Origin: Lujinxingia vulgaris
GTDB lineage: Bacteria > Myxococcota_A > Bradymonadia > Bradymonadales > Bradymonadaceae
Direction: 5' to 3'
NCBI RefSeq assembly: GCF_007997005.1
Contig: NZ_VOSL01000059.1
Span: 124,001-188,000, forward strand
DNA length: 64,000 bases
In this document: positions 50,694 through 59,261 of the stretch, piece by piece
Position numbering within the stretch: position 1 is the first letter of the stretch
Layout: each line of letters starts with the position of its first letter
Notes under the pieces: model-generated
Seen by the model: the letters and a program-made list of their open reading frames with translations, nothing else
Told to the model about the DNA's origin: nothing
Database searches by the model: none
Translations under genes and position numbers: made by a program

Positions 50694-51470
50694 TCAGTTC
50701 GTCAGCTCTTCGGCCCAGCGACGGCGCAGCTCCTGGACCGAGTCCCGAAGCTGATCAAAACCCTCGGCCACCCAGAAGATCGGCTGGTAGATGTCGATGC
50801 GGAAGGGCGTCGAGATCACCTCATCGAGATCAAAAGGGCGAATCTCCGGGCCGCCGTCAAAGACGTTGTCGGCCTCACCAAAAGACGACATCAGCCCCGA
50901 GCCATAGAGTTTGACCTGACCGGCCTCTTCCACCAGCCCGAACTCCACGGTGTACCACCACAGGCGCGCCATCGCGTCGAACTTATCGCGATCGTCGAGC
51001 TCGGTTACCAGCTGACCGTACTCCTGCACAAAGTCCGCAAAGACCGGGTCGGTGTGCATCGGCACATGCCCGAAGACGTCGTGAAAAATATCCGGTTCCT
51101 GAAGGTACTCCAGCCGATCCATCGGGCGGATCTCCAGAGTCGAGGGGAACTGCCGTTTGGCCATCGAGCCAAAGAACATCTCGGCGGGGATAAACCCGTT
51201 GACCGCACGCAGCTCCCAGCGGGTGAGCGGGCGCAGGTTGGCGTTGAGCTCGTCAAAGAGCGGTACGCGATCGAGGGGCATCTTCAGCTTTTCCACCCCA
51301 TCGAGCCACGCCTCACAGGCGGTCTCGGGGAGCTTCGCCATACGCCGCTCGCAGAGCAGCTTCCAGACCGCGTTCTCTTCCTCGCTGTAGGTGCGGCCCT
51401 CGTGCGAGATAAACCCCGCACCGTCCATTTTAAGGCCAGCGAGCTCCTGCTCCTGTGCTGCACGTTCCAT
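50694..51470 (-). CDS. phhA: Phenylalanine 4-monooxygenase
   Basis: Converts phenylalanine to tyrosine with tetrahydrobiopterin and O2, opening phenylalanine breakdown. The catalytic domain has the two Fe ligands in HDVFGHVPMH (His130 and His135) and the Glu in WWYTVEFGL (Glu176). The 258-residue length matches bacterial monomeric enzymes without the regulatory ACT domain of animal forms. Neighbours are a DUF2270 protein (convergent) and a TldD-like gene; no pterin carbinolamine dehydratase (phhB) is adjacent. Confidence 0.95.
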   Translation of the reverse strand: MERAAQEQELAGLKMDGAGFISHEGRTYSEEENAVWKLLCERRMAKLPETACEAWLDGVEKLKMPLDRVPLFDELNANLRPLTRWELRAVNGFIPAEMFFGSMAKRQFPSTLEIRPMDRLEYLQEPDIFHDVFGHVPMHTDPVFADFVQEYGQLVTELDDRDKFDAMARLWWYTVEFGLVEEAGQVKLYGSGLMSSFGEADNVFDGGPEIRPFDLDEVISTPFRIDIYQPIFWVAEGFDQLRDSVQELRRRWAEELTN

Positions 51471-51558
51471 GATGGCTCCTCGTGTTGGCAGTGTGTCGAC
51501 GTGATCGGGATCTTATCGCAAAAACTCCGCCGCGCGCCTATCCCAACTTCGGTGGAAC

Positions 51559-53310
51559 TTAAGGGGCCCAGGGCGGCGAGAGAATCGGGCGGCGCTCGCG
51601 CGCCTGCTGGGTGCGCTGCAGCTCGATCTCGGTGGTCAGAATCGCCGGCGCCACGGTGGACACCGGCACGTACCCGCTCTCCGCGCCACAATACCCGTTA
51701 AAGATCCCCGTCTCCTGAGAGGCCGCGACGATCTTGTTGATGCTCGAGAGCGGCGTGCCCACGAGTTCCACCCCGCGCACAAGCTCCTGCTCGCCCGTCT
51801 CGGCGTCGATGCGGTAGATCATACGCGGTACACCTTTAAACGCCTGATAGCCGTAGCCAAGCGTATTGGTCGATCCGCCGGTGATATCTTGAATCAACAG
51901 GCCGTAGGGTTTGCCCTGCCGGCGCACCTCGTCGAGCAGCCGCTCGCGCAGCTCCTCAAAGCTCACCTGAGCCTCCTCGGTGGCCTCCACCACCAGGTTG
52001 GCCATGCGCGCCCGCGGCACGTTCACTCCCTGAGCGCGGCCGTGGCCGTTGGAACTGTCGACGCCCTCAATCGGCGTGCGGCTCATCAAAAATCCGCGGA
52101 GCACGCCCTCTTCAATCAACTCGGCGCGCTGCGCCGGGACGCCCTCATCGTCGTGGGTGTAGTAGCCGTTGAGCTGCACACCGTTGACCTCCGAGAGGAG
52201 CGGGTCGTCGTACACCGAGATAAACTCCGGCAACACAACCTTGCCTACGCGCCCCTGGAAGGTGCGCCCTTCCTGCTCATCGCGCTGGCGCTCGCCCTCC
52301 AGACGATGGCCGACCGCTTCATGAAAAAGCACCCCGGTGGCTTCCGGAGCGAGGATCGCCGGGCCGGTGTAGGGGTCGATCACCTCGGCCTCACGCAGCA
52401 GGCGCAACTCCTCGATCATCTCGGCCACAGCCGACTCCACGACCTCCCAGCTCGGTAGCGCATGAAGATCCCGGGCGTAAAAAAGTCGACTATTCTCCAG
52501 CAACATCCCGTCATCGGCGCGGGTGTAGGCCTGCGCCTGAATGGTGTAGAGGCGCTGCTCATCGACCACCTCGCTGCCCTCGCTGTTGACCAGGTAGCGC
52601 ACCACACGCTGCGCGGAGACCTCCATCGACGCGTCAAGCAAAAAGGTATGCGCCTTGAGCTCGCCGGTGATACGGCGCACCTGCTCGCGCCAGGCCGCCT
52701 CATCGAGCTCCAGCGGCAGCGAGGGGCCGCGATGACTCACGGGCTCTTCGCGCGAGAAGCTGGGAACCTCGACCTCTTCTTCAGCCTCGTAGACCGCGCC
52801 GCCCCGCTTGGTCAGGTAGTCGCTCAAGGCCTTTTTGTACGTCTCGTCGGTGAGCAGCCAGAGGGCGCCTCGGAGCGCCTCACCATCATCGAGCGGAACC
52901 AGCACATCGGCCCGGAAGTTGGCCATGCGGTAGCTCTCCGCGTCGATGTTGGCGAAGTTGTCGAAGTCATACGAGCCCACCCGGCTCTCGACATAGGCGT
53001 AGCGCTGGCGGCTGTGCGAGTCGGTCGTCAGCGCGCCGAACTTGCCACCGATGGTCACCGACTCGTCGTCCTTGAGCTGGTAGGAGAGAAAGTAGGGGCC
53101 CTCGTAATCGTCCAGGCGCAGCCGCTCCATCGAGCGCTCAAGCTCGGCATTGAGCGTGCTCACGACCGCCTCACGCTCCGAGCCATCCGGGCCGGTCAAC
53201 ACCACCGCAGAGGGCTCACTCGCCGTCGGAGCGGCCGCACAGCCGACCATCGCCACCATCATCCCGGCCAACAGCCTTCCGCTGACCCTGCCCATCAACC
53301 CTGCGCTCAT
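51559..53310 (-). CDS. Exported TldD/PmbA-like metallopeptidase lipoprotein
   Basis: A 583-residue protein of the TldD/PmbA (modulator of DNA gyrase) family. The metal site HExxxH is present in VLFHEAVGHRLEG, with further family blocks (GFLMSRTPIEG, NGHGRAQGVNVPRARMANL, LIQDITGGSTNTLGYGYQAF). Unlike cytoplasmic TldD, it begins with a signal and lipobox MVAMVGC, implying a lipid-anchored periplasmic or surface peptidase. The start chosen, ATG 53310, has AAGG upstream; eleven earlier codons were dropped. No TldE partner is next to it. Confidence 0.85.
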   Translation of the reverse strand: MSAGLMGRVSGRLLAGMMVAMVGCAAAPTASEPSAVVLTGPDGSEREAVVSTLNAELERSMERLRLDDYEGPYFLSYQLKDDESVTIGGKFGALTTDSHSRQRYAYVESRVGSYDFDNFANIDAESYRMANFRADVLVPLDDGEALRGALWLLTDETYKKALSDYLTKRGGAVYEAEEEVEVPSFSREEPVSHRGPSLPLELDEAAWREQVRRITGELKAHTFLLDASMEVSAQRVVRYLVNSEGSEVVDEQRLYTIQAQAYTRADDGMLLENSRLFYARDLHALPSWEVVESAVAEMIEELRLLREAEVIDPYTGPAILAPEATGVLFHEAVGHRLEGERQRDEQEGRTFQGRVGKVVLPEFISVYDDPLLSEVNGVQLNGYYTHDDEGVPAQRAELIEEGVLRGFLMSRTPIEGVDSSNGHGRAQGVNVPRARMANLVVEATEEAQVSFEELRERLLDEVRRQGKPYGLLIQDITGGSTNTLGYGYQAFKGVPRMIYRIDAETGEQELVRGVELVGTPLSSINKIVAASQETGIFNGYCGAESGYVPVSTVAPAILTTEIELQRTQQARERRPILSPPWAP

Positions 53311-53447
53311 GCACTGCCTTTTTGACGTGTGAAGCGCCCTCATCGGGCGCGCTGTTCAACCACCTCTCGCCATCGCCGGAGGTGGTCCCATCCCTGGTAA
53401 GACTCGATGCTCGCGCCCCTCGGAGCGCTGAGTCTTTATGGTATTGC

Positions 53448-53909
53448 TCAATGCACCTGACGAATCTGCTGCACGGTCGCGGGATCATCCGCTTCAAGCT
53501 CCCGGATGTACTCGGCGGTCCAGGGGCCCTTGCCGCGGCGATCGTCGCCGTAGCCCCACTCCCCGTCGAGTCGCACCGTCTGGCCGTCGTCGACGAGCAA
53601 AAAGTAGCCCTGTCCGCGCATCGTCGCGCGCGCCTGGGTGCGGTCGCCGGGCTCCTCCCAGTCAAAGAGCAGGCGGTTGCCCTTGAGTTCACCCTCGATC
53701 GTGCCGCCGCTCCCATAGGAGTAGACGCCGGTGACGCGCTCGCCAACCTGCTCCAGGTACATGTGCTCAAACTGCTGAGAGTACCACAGCCCGGAGTAGC
53801 TCCGGCCCTCGGGCATCGGATCCGACCCCGGCACTCCGGGTGCGCTCGCGCAACCGCTCAACACCCACGCCAGACTCACCGCCACCATCCATACCGCTCG
53901 CCATCGCAT
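53448..53909 (-). CDS. Small lipoprotein of unknown function
   Basis: A 153-residue protein with a lipoprotein signal (MRWRAVWMVAVSLAWVLSGC) and a mature beta-rich part containing SYSGLWYSQQFEHMYLEQVGERVTGVYSYGSGGTIEGELKG and WEEPGDRTQARATMRGQGYFLL. This resembles lipocalin-like envelope domains, but the family is not certain. Two adjacent ATGs overlap the stop of the preceding gene; the second (53909) has GAGG seven bases upstream. It is translationally coupled to that gene. Confidence 0.7.
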   Translation of the reverse strand: MRWRAVWMVAVSLAWVLSGCASAPGVPGSDPMPEGRSYSGLWYSQQFEHMYLEQVGERVTGVYSYGSGGTIEGELKGNRLLFDWEEPGDRTQARATMRGQGYFLLVDDGQTVRLDGEWGYGDDRRGKGPWTAEYIRELEADDPATVQQIRQVH

Positions 53910-54337
53910 CATTTCACCTCGTTCGTCGCAGCGTCGACCTCCGCCTGGTCGGGACGCTCGATGTACTCGCGTCCCAACGCGCGGCGCACCGCCGCGGGGG
54001 CCTTCTCCAATAGGTCCGATAGTATAGCGCAGACCCGCTCGCTTTCCAGGAGCAGCCCCCACTCCTCGGCGCTCAGGTAGCTGACGCGTTCTCCGCGTTG
54101 CTCCAGAAACTCCAGGCGCACCACCACCTGCTCCCCCTCGCGCTCCACCGCCTCCAGGCGCACCTGGTCGGGCTGGCCCAGCCGAAGCAAATCGCGCTCC
54201 AGGCTGCGCAGATGCCGGTACAGGCGCAGCGCGCGCTTGACCCGGGGATCCTGATAAGCCTCGAAGTTGCGATTGCGGCTGAAGGCCACATCGTCGTCGC
54301 GAAGCAGGCGACGTACGATCTTAAAGGTCAAATCCAT
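53909..54337 (-). CDS. Hypothetical protein
   Basis: A 142-residue soluble, highly charged helical protein starting MDLTFKIVRRLLRDDDVAFSRNRNFEAYQDPRVKRALRLYRHLRSLERDLL. No motif or signal is seen. The ATG at 54337 has AGGAGG at a loose spacing (about 11 bases); upstream in-frame residues are Arg/Pro-rich and look non-coding. Its stop overlaps the ATG of the small lipoprotein gene, so the two are likely co-expressed. Function unknown. Confidence 0.65.
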   Translation of the reverse strand: MDLTFKIVRRLLRDDDVAFSRNRNFEAYQDPRVKRALRLYRHLRSLERDLLRLGQPDQVRLEAVEREGEQVVVRLEFLEQRGERVSYLSAEEWGLLLESERVCAILSDLLEKAPAAVRRALGREYIERPDQAEVDAATNEVK

Positions 54338-54460
54338 CGGGGCGCGTCCTCCTCGTAAGCGGGCGTCGGGCCGGGTGGCCCGCACTGCCACAACCGGCGG
54401 CCCCCTGCGGACCATTCCACCGGCCCGCCTTCACGCCACGCCAACGCTGCGCCCCGGCGC

Positions 54461-55909
54461 TCAACCCCAGACCCGGATCTCATTGAGCCCGTTGGACTCC
54501 TGAAAACGCCCCAGACGCGCAATGAGCTCATCGGTAATGATCATATCGCGAGGCGCCACCGGGATGCCCTGGGCGGTCTCCAGCGGACGCGCCAGCACCA
54601 TGCCCGGGCGCAGCTCATCAAAGCGCACCACCACCTCTTTGGTGCGCGCGGTGGCCATCTCCCGGGCCACCATGTCGCCAAAACGCCGCACCAGCGCCGG
54701 ATCAAAGGCGCCGTCGGCCGCCCCCTCCTTCAGAAGCCTCAAGCCCCGCTCCACCGCGCCGGCCACCTCGGTGCGCTCGCTGCCGCGCAGCCCGGTACGC
54801 ACCCGCTCAAACGTGCTGCAGATGCCCAGAATCTGACACCCGCGCACAAACGCCTCCCCGTAGGCCTGTCCGGTGGCCGGATCGATCTGTTCGGCACCAA
54901 AGCTCGGATCATCGTGGCGGCGCAGGTAATGCAGGATCATCCGCCCCGGCTCCCGCAGCGCGGGCACGTGGTGGATCGCCTGCTGACCGAGCACCGTATG
55001 AAACTCCCAGCTGGCCTTGGCCTCTTCGTCGAGCTCCTCGACCGGTTTCTCGAAGACGCGCGGCGGCGCGTTGATAAGACCTATCCAGTGCAAGAGCGTG
55101 GCCCGCTCGATCTCTTTACACTCGTCTTCGGAAAGCTCCAGCATCTCGCAGAACATCCGCACGCGCTCCGCGGTCCGCTGGCAGTGCTCGATAACGTGCA
55201 CCTCGCCAAGCTCCATGATGGAGACCAGCGCCTTGATCGTCGCGTCGAAGCTCCCCTGAAGCTCGCGGTAGAGACGCTCGATCTCCTCCTGACGACTGAC
55301 CACCTCGCGGGTGCGCTCCTCGACGCGACGCTCCAGATCTTCGTTGAGATCGCTGAGCTCGGCGTTCAGCGCGCTGAGCTGCTGGTTCTGCCCGCGGATA
55401 TGCTCTTCGTAGCGCACCTTCGAGATCAAAAGCTCGTGATGCTCGATCGCCAGCCCCACGATCTTCAAAAACTCGTCGTGGTCCCAGGGCTTGGTGATAA
55501 AGCGAAAGACCTCCCCCTGGTTGATCGCCTCAATGGCGGTGGCCACGTCATTGTTGCCGGTGAGCATGATGCGCACCGTGTAGGGTGACTTCTTGCGCAC
55601 GTAATTGAGCAGCGCCGCCCCGCTTAACCCGGGCATGCGCTGATCGCTGATGATCACCGCGATGTTGTGCTCGCGAAAGAGCTCCACGGCGTCGGCTCCG
55701 CTGGGCGCGGTGAGCACGTGGTAGCCCTGCCCCAGAAAGAGGCGCTGAACGGCTTTGAGGATGTGCGTCTCGTCGTCGACGATGAGCACTTTGTAGGGCT
55801 CGCGCTGCCCCTCGGTGTCCTGCTGGAGGTCGGTGGGTTCTTGTCCCAGACCGTTCCCTCGTTCATCCCCCTGTGATGCCACTGGCGTTCGCTGAATGGT
55901 CCGCGTCAT
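54461..55909 (-). CDS. Response regulator with degenerate HD-GYP-like output domain
   Basis: A 482-residue cytoplasmic protein. The receiver domain (about 40-160) has the acidic pair in VLIVDDETHIL, the phospho-acceptor Asp in IISDQRMPG, the Thr in MLTGN and the Lys in FITKPW. A coiled coil (about 170-230) links to an HD-GYP-like region. The catalytic His-Asp is written LLHWIGLI (Asp to Trp) and the GYP segment is missing (HDDPSFGAEQI), so cyclic-di-GMP hydrolysis is unlikely. A PilZ-like or all-beta tail ends the protein (DELRPGMVLARPLETAQG). No histidine kinase is adjacent. The purine-rich GAGAAG before ATG 55909 is a weak RBS. Confidence 0.8.
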   Translation of the reverse strand: MTRTIQRTPVASQGDERGNGLGQEPTDLQQDTEGQREPYKVLIVDDETHILKAVQRLFLGQGYHVLTAPSGADAVELFREHNIAVIISDQRMPGLSGAALLNYVRKKSPYTVRIMLTGNNDVATAIEAINQGEVFRFITKPWDHDEFLKIVGLAIEHHELLISKVRYEEHIRGQNQQLSALNAELSDLNEDLERRVEERTREVVSRQEEIERLYRELQGSFDATIKALVSIMELGEVHVIEHCQRTAERVRMFCEMLELSEDECKEIERATLLHWIGLINAPPRVFEKPVEELDEEAKASWEFHTVLGQQAIHHVPALREPGRMILHYLRRHDDPSFGAEQIDPATGQAYGEAFVRGCQILGICSTFERVRTGLRGSERTEVAGAVERGLRLLKEGAADGAFDPALVRRFGDMVAREMATARTKEVVVRFDELRPGMVLARPLETAQGIPVAPRDMIITDELIARLGRFQESNGLNEIRVWG

Positions 55910-56066
55910 AAGTCTGACTTCTCGCGCTGAACGTCGTTGTGATCCCCTCGGCCGACTTCCCCCACTGCAAGCCAGCAAGACGCGCACTATAACGCGCCCT
56001 GAGCCCGAACCGCCAGCGTCAATCACCCAAGCCCTGTGCCGGGGGCTACAGCCCCCTCGATCGCTC

Positions 56067-56744
56067 TCAGCTTGCGCGCACCGCGCGGGCCACGCGCCGA
56101 CACAGGATCGCCGCCGAGGCGGGAATCACCGTGGTGTAAACCGAGAGCGCCATCGCCGCGGCGATCCAACGCGCGGGGCTGGTCAGCGTCTCCGAGATCG
56201 TGCCCAGGCTGCTCCAGCCCATCACGCTCATCGCGATGGCCGCACCGCAGCCGAAGGTCAGCAGCGGGTACAGCAACCAGCCTGCGGCGAGCTCGCGAGC
56301 GCGCAGCGCGCGGTCCAGAGCTTCATCATGGCGAGCTCCGCGCATCGCCGGCTGCCCCAGCATCACCGCGCTAAAGAGGGCGGCACCCACGCCATGCACA
56401 CCGACCACCAGCAAGCCCGGTCGCCATACCTTGATAAGCTCCGGCATGTGCGCAAAAGCCCAGAAGCCAAACACCGCCATCACCAGCCCCGGCACGACCA
56501 CGCTCAGCCCCATCAATGTTCGTGCGACTCGCCGCTTACTCCAGATCAACGCCGCCCAGCTCCCCCAGGTCAGGGTGAGCATCGTGGCGACCAGGGCATA
56601 GCCAAGATCCGCAGCCGGCGCGGGCACGTCGGTGTGCATGAAGAGATGAAGCCCCATCACTGCCGCACCGATCATGACGACGCTGGCGGCACACCACAGG
56701 GCGATCTCCACCAGGAGCGAAGGCTTTCGGTTTGAATCGTTCAT
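56067..56744 (-). CDS. Multi-pass membrane protein
   Basis: A 225-residue protein with about six hydrophobic helices (for example SLLVEIALWCAASVVMIGAAV, YALVATMLTLTWGSWAALIW, LVVVPGLVMAVFGFWAFA, GLLVVGVHGVGAALFSAVML, LLYPLLTFGCGAAIAMSVMG and WIAAAMALSVYTTVI). Basic loops follow the positive-inside pattern. Family unknown. GGAAGAG precedes ATG 56744; the 59 codons upstream are Arg-rich and not coding. It is transcribed divergently from the nucleotidyltransferase gene. Confidence 0.65.
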   Translation of the reverse strand: MNDSNRKPSLLVEIALWCAASVVMIGAAVMGLHLFMHTDVPAPAADLGYALVATMLTLTWGSWAALIWSKRRVARTLMGLSVVVPGLVMAVFGFWAFAHMPELIKVWRPGLLVVGVHGVGAALFSAVMLGQPAMRGARHDEALDRALRARELAAGWLLYPLLTFGCGAAIAMSVMGWSSLGTISETLTSPARWIAAAMALSVYTTVIPASAAILCRRVARAVRAS

Positions 56745-56862
56745 CGTCTCTTCCCTGATCGTCGTGTGTCGGGTTGATCGCGACTCTCCATCATAGTAAC
56801 GCCTGCGTCTGGCAAAACAAATCCGCCCCCTCTTCCGATTCCCTGCGCCTCTTGAGTACGCC

Positions 56863-57624
56863 ATGCCCCAGACCACCCGCGCCGCCGTCATCCTCGCTGC
56901 TGGCTTTGGTAGCCGCCTCAACGCCGAGGAGGGCTACAAACTTCTGGCCGAGGTCGGTGGCCGCCCCATGATCGATCATCACCTGGCCGGCCTGCATCAG
57001 CTGGGGGTGGCGCACGTGGTCGTCGTCACCGGCTACGCCCATGAGGGTCTGGAAGATGCACTGCAAAAGGTTGAGTTGCCCGAAGGTATGCGCCTTCATT
57101 GCGCCTTCAACCCGAACTTCGAGGGCCAGAATGGCACGTCTGTGCTCGTGGGCGCCGCCGCACTCCGAGACGCCGCTGTGCCAGGCCCCTTCTGGCTCAC
57201 GATGAGCGACCACCTCTTCGAGCCCGTCCTCTTCGACGATCTGCGCGCCTTCGACGCCGAGCGACCTTCGAGCTGGCAGGGCGCGCTGATGATCGACCGC
57301 AAGCTCGAGACGATCTTCGATATGCCCGACGCCACCAAGCTCGCTATGGACGCCGGCGACTTCGCCATCGGCAAAGAGCTCACCCGCTTTGACGCGGTCG
57401 ACGCCGGGCTCTTCTGGTGCGATGAGGGCTTTGTCGACGCGCTCGTCGGCGCGCGCGAGCGCCGCGGCGACTGCTCCACCTCCGACGCGGTGCGCGCGCT
57501 GCACGCTGAGTCGGCCTTCGGCTTCTGGGACATTGGCCCGCGCCTCTGGCAAGACGTCGACACCCCCGGCGCCCGCGCCCACGCCGAGCGCCTGATCGCA
57601 GGCTGGCGCGCGCATCAGCACTGA
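56863..57624 (+). CDS. Nucleotidyltransferase of the inositol/sugar-phosphate type
   Basis: A 253-residue NTP-transferase fold protein. The nucleotide-binding motif VILAAGFGSRL lies near residue 9, Lys in GYKLLAEVGGRPMIDHHL, and the metal-binding MSDHLFEP appears near residue 112. This combination resembles CTP:inositol-1-phosphate cytidylyltransferase, which makes CDP-inositol for unusual phospholipids or solutes, but a sugar-phosphate substrate is equally possible. There is no fused CDP-alcohol phosphatidyltransferase domain. A terminator follows. Confidence 0.75.
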   Translation: MPQTTRAAVILAAGFGSRLNAEEGYKLLAEVGGRPMIDHHLAGLHQLGVAHVVVVTGYAHEGLEDALQKVELPEGMRLHCAFNPNFEGQNGTSVLVGAAALRDAAVPGPFWLTMSDHLFEPVLFDDLRAFDAERPSSWQGALMIDRKLETIFDMPDATKLAMDAGDFAIGKELTRFDAVDAGLFWCDEGFVDALVGARERRGDCSTSDAVRALHAESAFGFWDIGPRLWQDVDTPGARAHAERLIAGWRAHQH

Positions 57625-57668
57625 GCGCACCTTCGATCCACGAGCTGCAACGCGCTGCGCCAGAGCGC

Positions 57669-57704
57669 AAAAAGCCCCGATGTCCTGCGACATCGGGGCT
57701 TTTT
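57669..57704. terminator. Bidirectional terminator between nucleotidyltransferase and thiolase genes
   Basis: Five A, stem AGCCCCGATGTC / GACATCGGGGCT with loop CTGC, then five T. Works for both convergent genes. Confidence 0.9.
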
Positions 57705-57730
57705 GATCATTAGACGATCAAACAACCGCC

Positions 57731-58993
57731 TCAGCGCACATCTTTAAGGGCGATGCACACCGTGGTGCGGTCGTCGCCGCCCATGTTCGCCGTCAGGCCA
57801 ATCTGCGGACGCTCGGCGAGCTGGTAGTCGCCGCACTGCCCCTTCATCTGGCGGTAGACCTCCAGAAGCTGTTTGACGCCGGTGGCACCCACCGGGTGGC
57901 CAAAGGCCAGGAGCCCGCCGCCGGTGTTCACCGGGATCTTACCCGTGAGGCCGGTCTCGCCAGCGCGCGCAAGCTCGGCGCCCTTGCCCTTCTCGGCAAA
58001 GCCCAGCGCTTCGTACATCAGGAGCTCGGTGACCGCGAAGCAGTCGTGGACCTCGGCGACCTGCACCTGCTCCGGGGTGATCCCGGCGTCGGCGTAGACC
58101 TGGTCGGCGGCCATCTTCGTGTTGTCGAGCACGGTATAATCTTTGACCTGACCGAGCGGGCTGGTCGCCTGGGCGTAGGCCAGGACCTCAATGCAGTCTT
58201 CGGGCTTCTTGCCCAGCTTCTTCAGACCTTCTTCGGTCGCCAGGATCACCGCCGCGCCGCCGTCGCTGACCTGCGAGCAATCCGAGACCTTCAGGTGCGG
58301 CTTGAGCTCCTCATTGCCCAGGAAGGCCGGGTTGCGGTCGCCGGGTTTGGAGGCGCTCTCCAGATCCCAGCTCACCTTGCTCATGTGCGCCTTGGGGTTC
58401 TTATTGGCGTTCTCGTAGGCTTTGACCGTGACATGCGCGATGTCTTCGTCGGTCACACCGAACGCCTCTTTGTAATGCTTGGCGCGGCGAGCAAACATCG
58501 CCGGGAAGGTGAACTCGTCGATGGAGCGCTCCTCCTCCCAGTGCGAGGCGCGCGCCAGGAATCCGGCGCCTTCGCGGGCGCTCACCGTGGTCTGCACCTC
58601 GGCACCCACGGCCATGACCACGTCGCTGCCGGCGTGGAGCGCGTCCATCGCCGAGAGGATCGCCAGGCCACCGGAGGCGCATGCCCCTTCAAGACGGGTG
58701 AAGGGCTTGCCCACGAGTTTTTCGTTGGCGCGCACGGCCATCGCACCCAGGTGACCCTGGGAGTTAAAAAGCTCGCCGGCGAAGTTACCGACAAAGCCGC
58801 GATCGATGGCCTCGGCGTCCACACCGGTCTTTTCCAGCGCGCCGTTGATCGCCTGCGTCAGATACGCTTCCAGGGTGGGATTTTCGCGCTTGCCGAAGTC
58901 CGGGTGCTTCTTCCACACAAAATCCGGGTGACCTTTACCGATAAAGGTCGTCAGCTCGCCGCCGACCACAAAGATGCGCTTAAGGGGTTTCAT
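57731..58993 (-). CDS. Thiolase (acetyl-CoA acetyltransferase-like)
   Basis: A 420-residue thiolase of the SCP-x/acetyl-CoA acetyltransferase type. Catalytic residues: Cys in LEGACASGG (about residue 93), His and Cys motif AEVHDCFAVTE, and GGGLLAFGHPVGATG. These enzymes cleave or form 3-ketoacyl-CoA in fatty acid degradation. No partner beta-oxidation genes are next to it, so the exact pathway is open. AGGAG precedes ATG 58993; 28 upstream codons were dropped. Confidence 0.88.
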   Translation of the reverse strand: MKPLKRIFVVGGELTTFIGKGHPDFVWKKHPDFGKRENPTLEAYLTQAINGALEKTGVDAEAIDRGFVGNFAGELFNSQGHLGAMAVRANEKLVGKPFTRLEGACASGGLAILSAMDALHAGSDVVMAVGAEVQTTVSAREGAGFLARASHWEEERSIDEFTFPAMFARRAKHYKEAFGVTDEDIAHVTVKAYENANKNPKAHMSKVSWDLESASKPGDRNPAFLGNEELKPHLKVSDCSQVSDGGAAVILATEEGLKKLGKKPEDCIEVLAYAQATSPLGQVKDYTVLDNTKMAADQVYADAGITPEQVQVAEVHDCFAVTELLMYEALGFAEKGKGAELARAGETGLTGKIPVNTGGGLLAFGHPVGATGVKQLLEVYRQMKGQCGDYQLAERPQIGLTANMGGDDRTTVCIALKDVR

Positions 58994-59261
58994 GCGTTCT
59001 CCTGGGCTGAGCGCCGCCGCGTTGAGGCTGCGGGGCGCACATGGAAAGGGATGGGCGCGAATCGCGACGCCGGCCAAAAGCCGGGCGCCGTGTTTGAAGA
59101 TGGCTCTGGGTTACACCACTCGAAGCAGCCAAACAACGGGCAAAGGGCGCCTCGCATTCCGCGCGCGCCCTCTGCTGCTACCCCTGGTGCGCTCAGCGCT
59201 CTGGCCGGCTCAAAAACGAGCTCAGCCCGGCGGCACGGCGACTAAAAAGGTCTATGGGACC

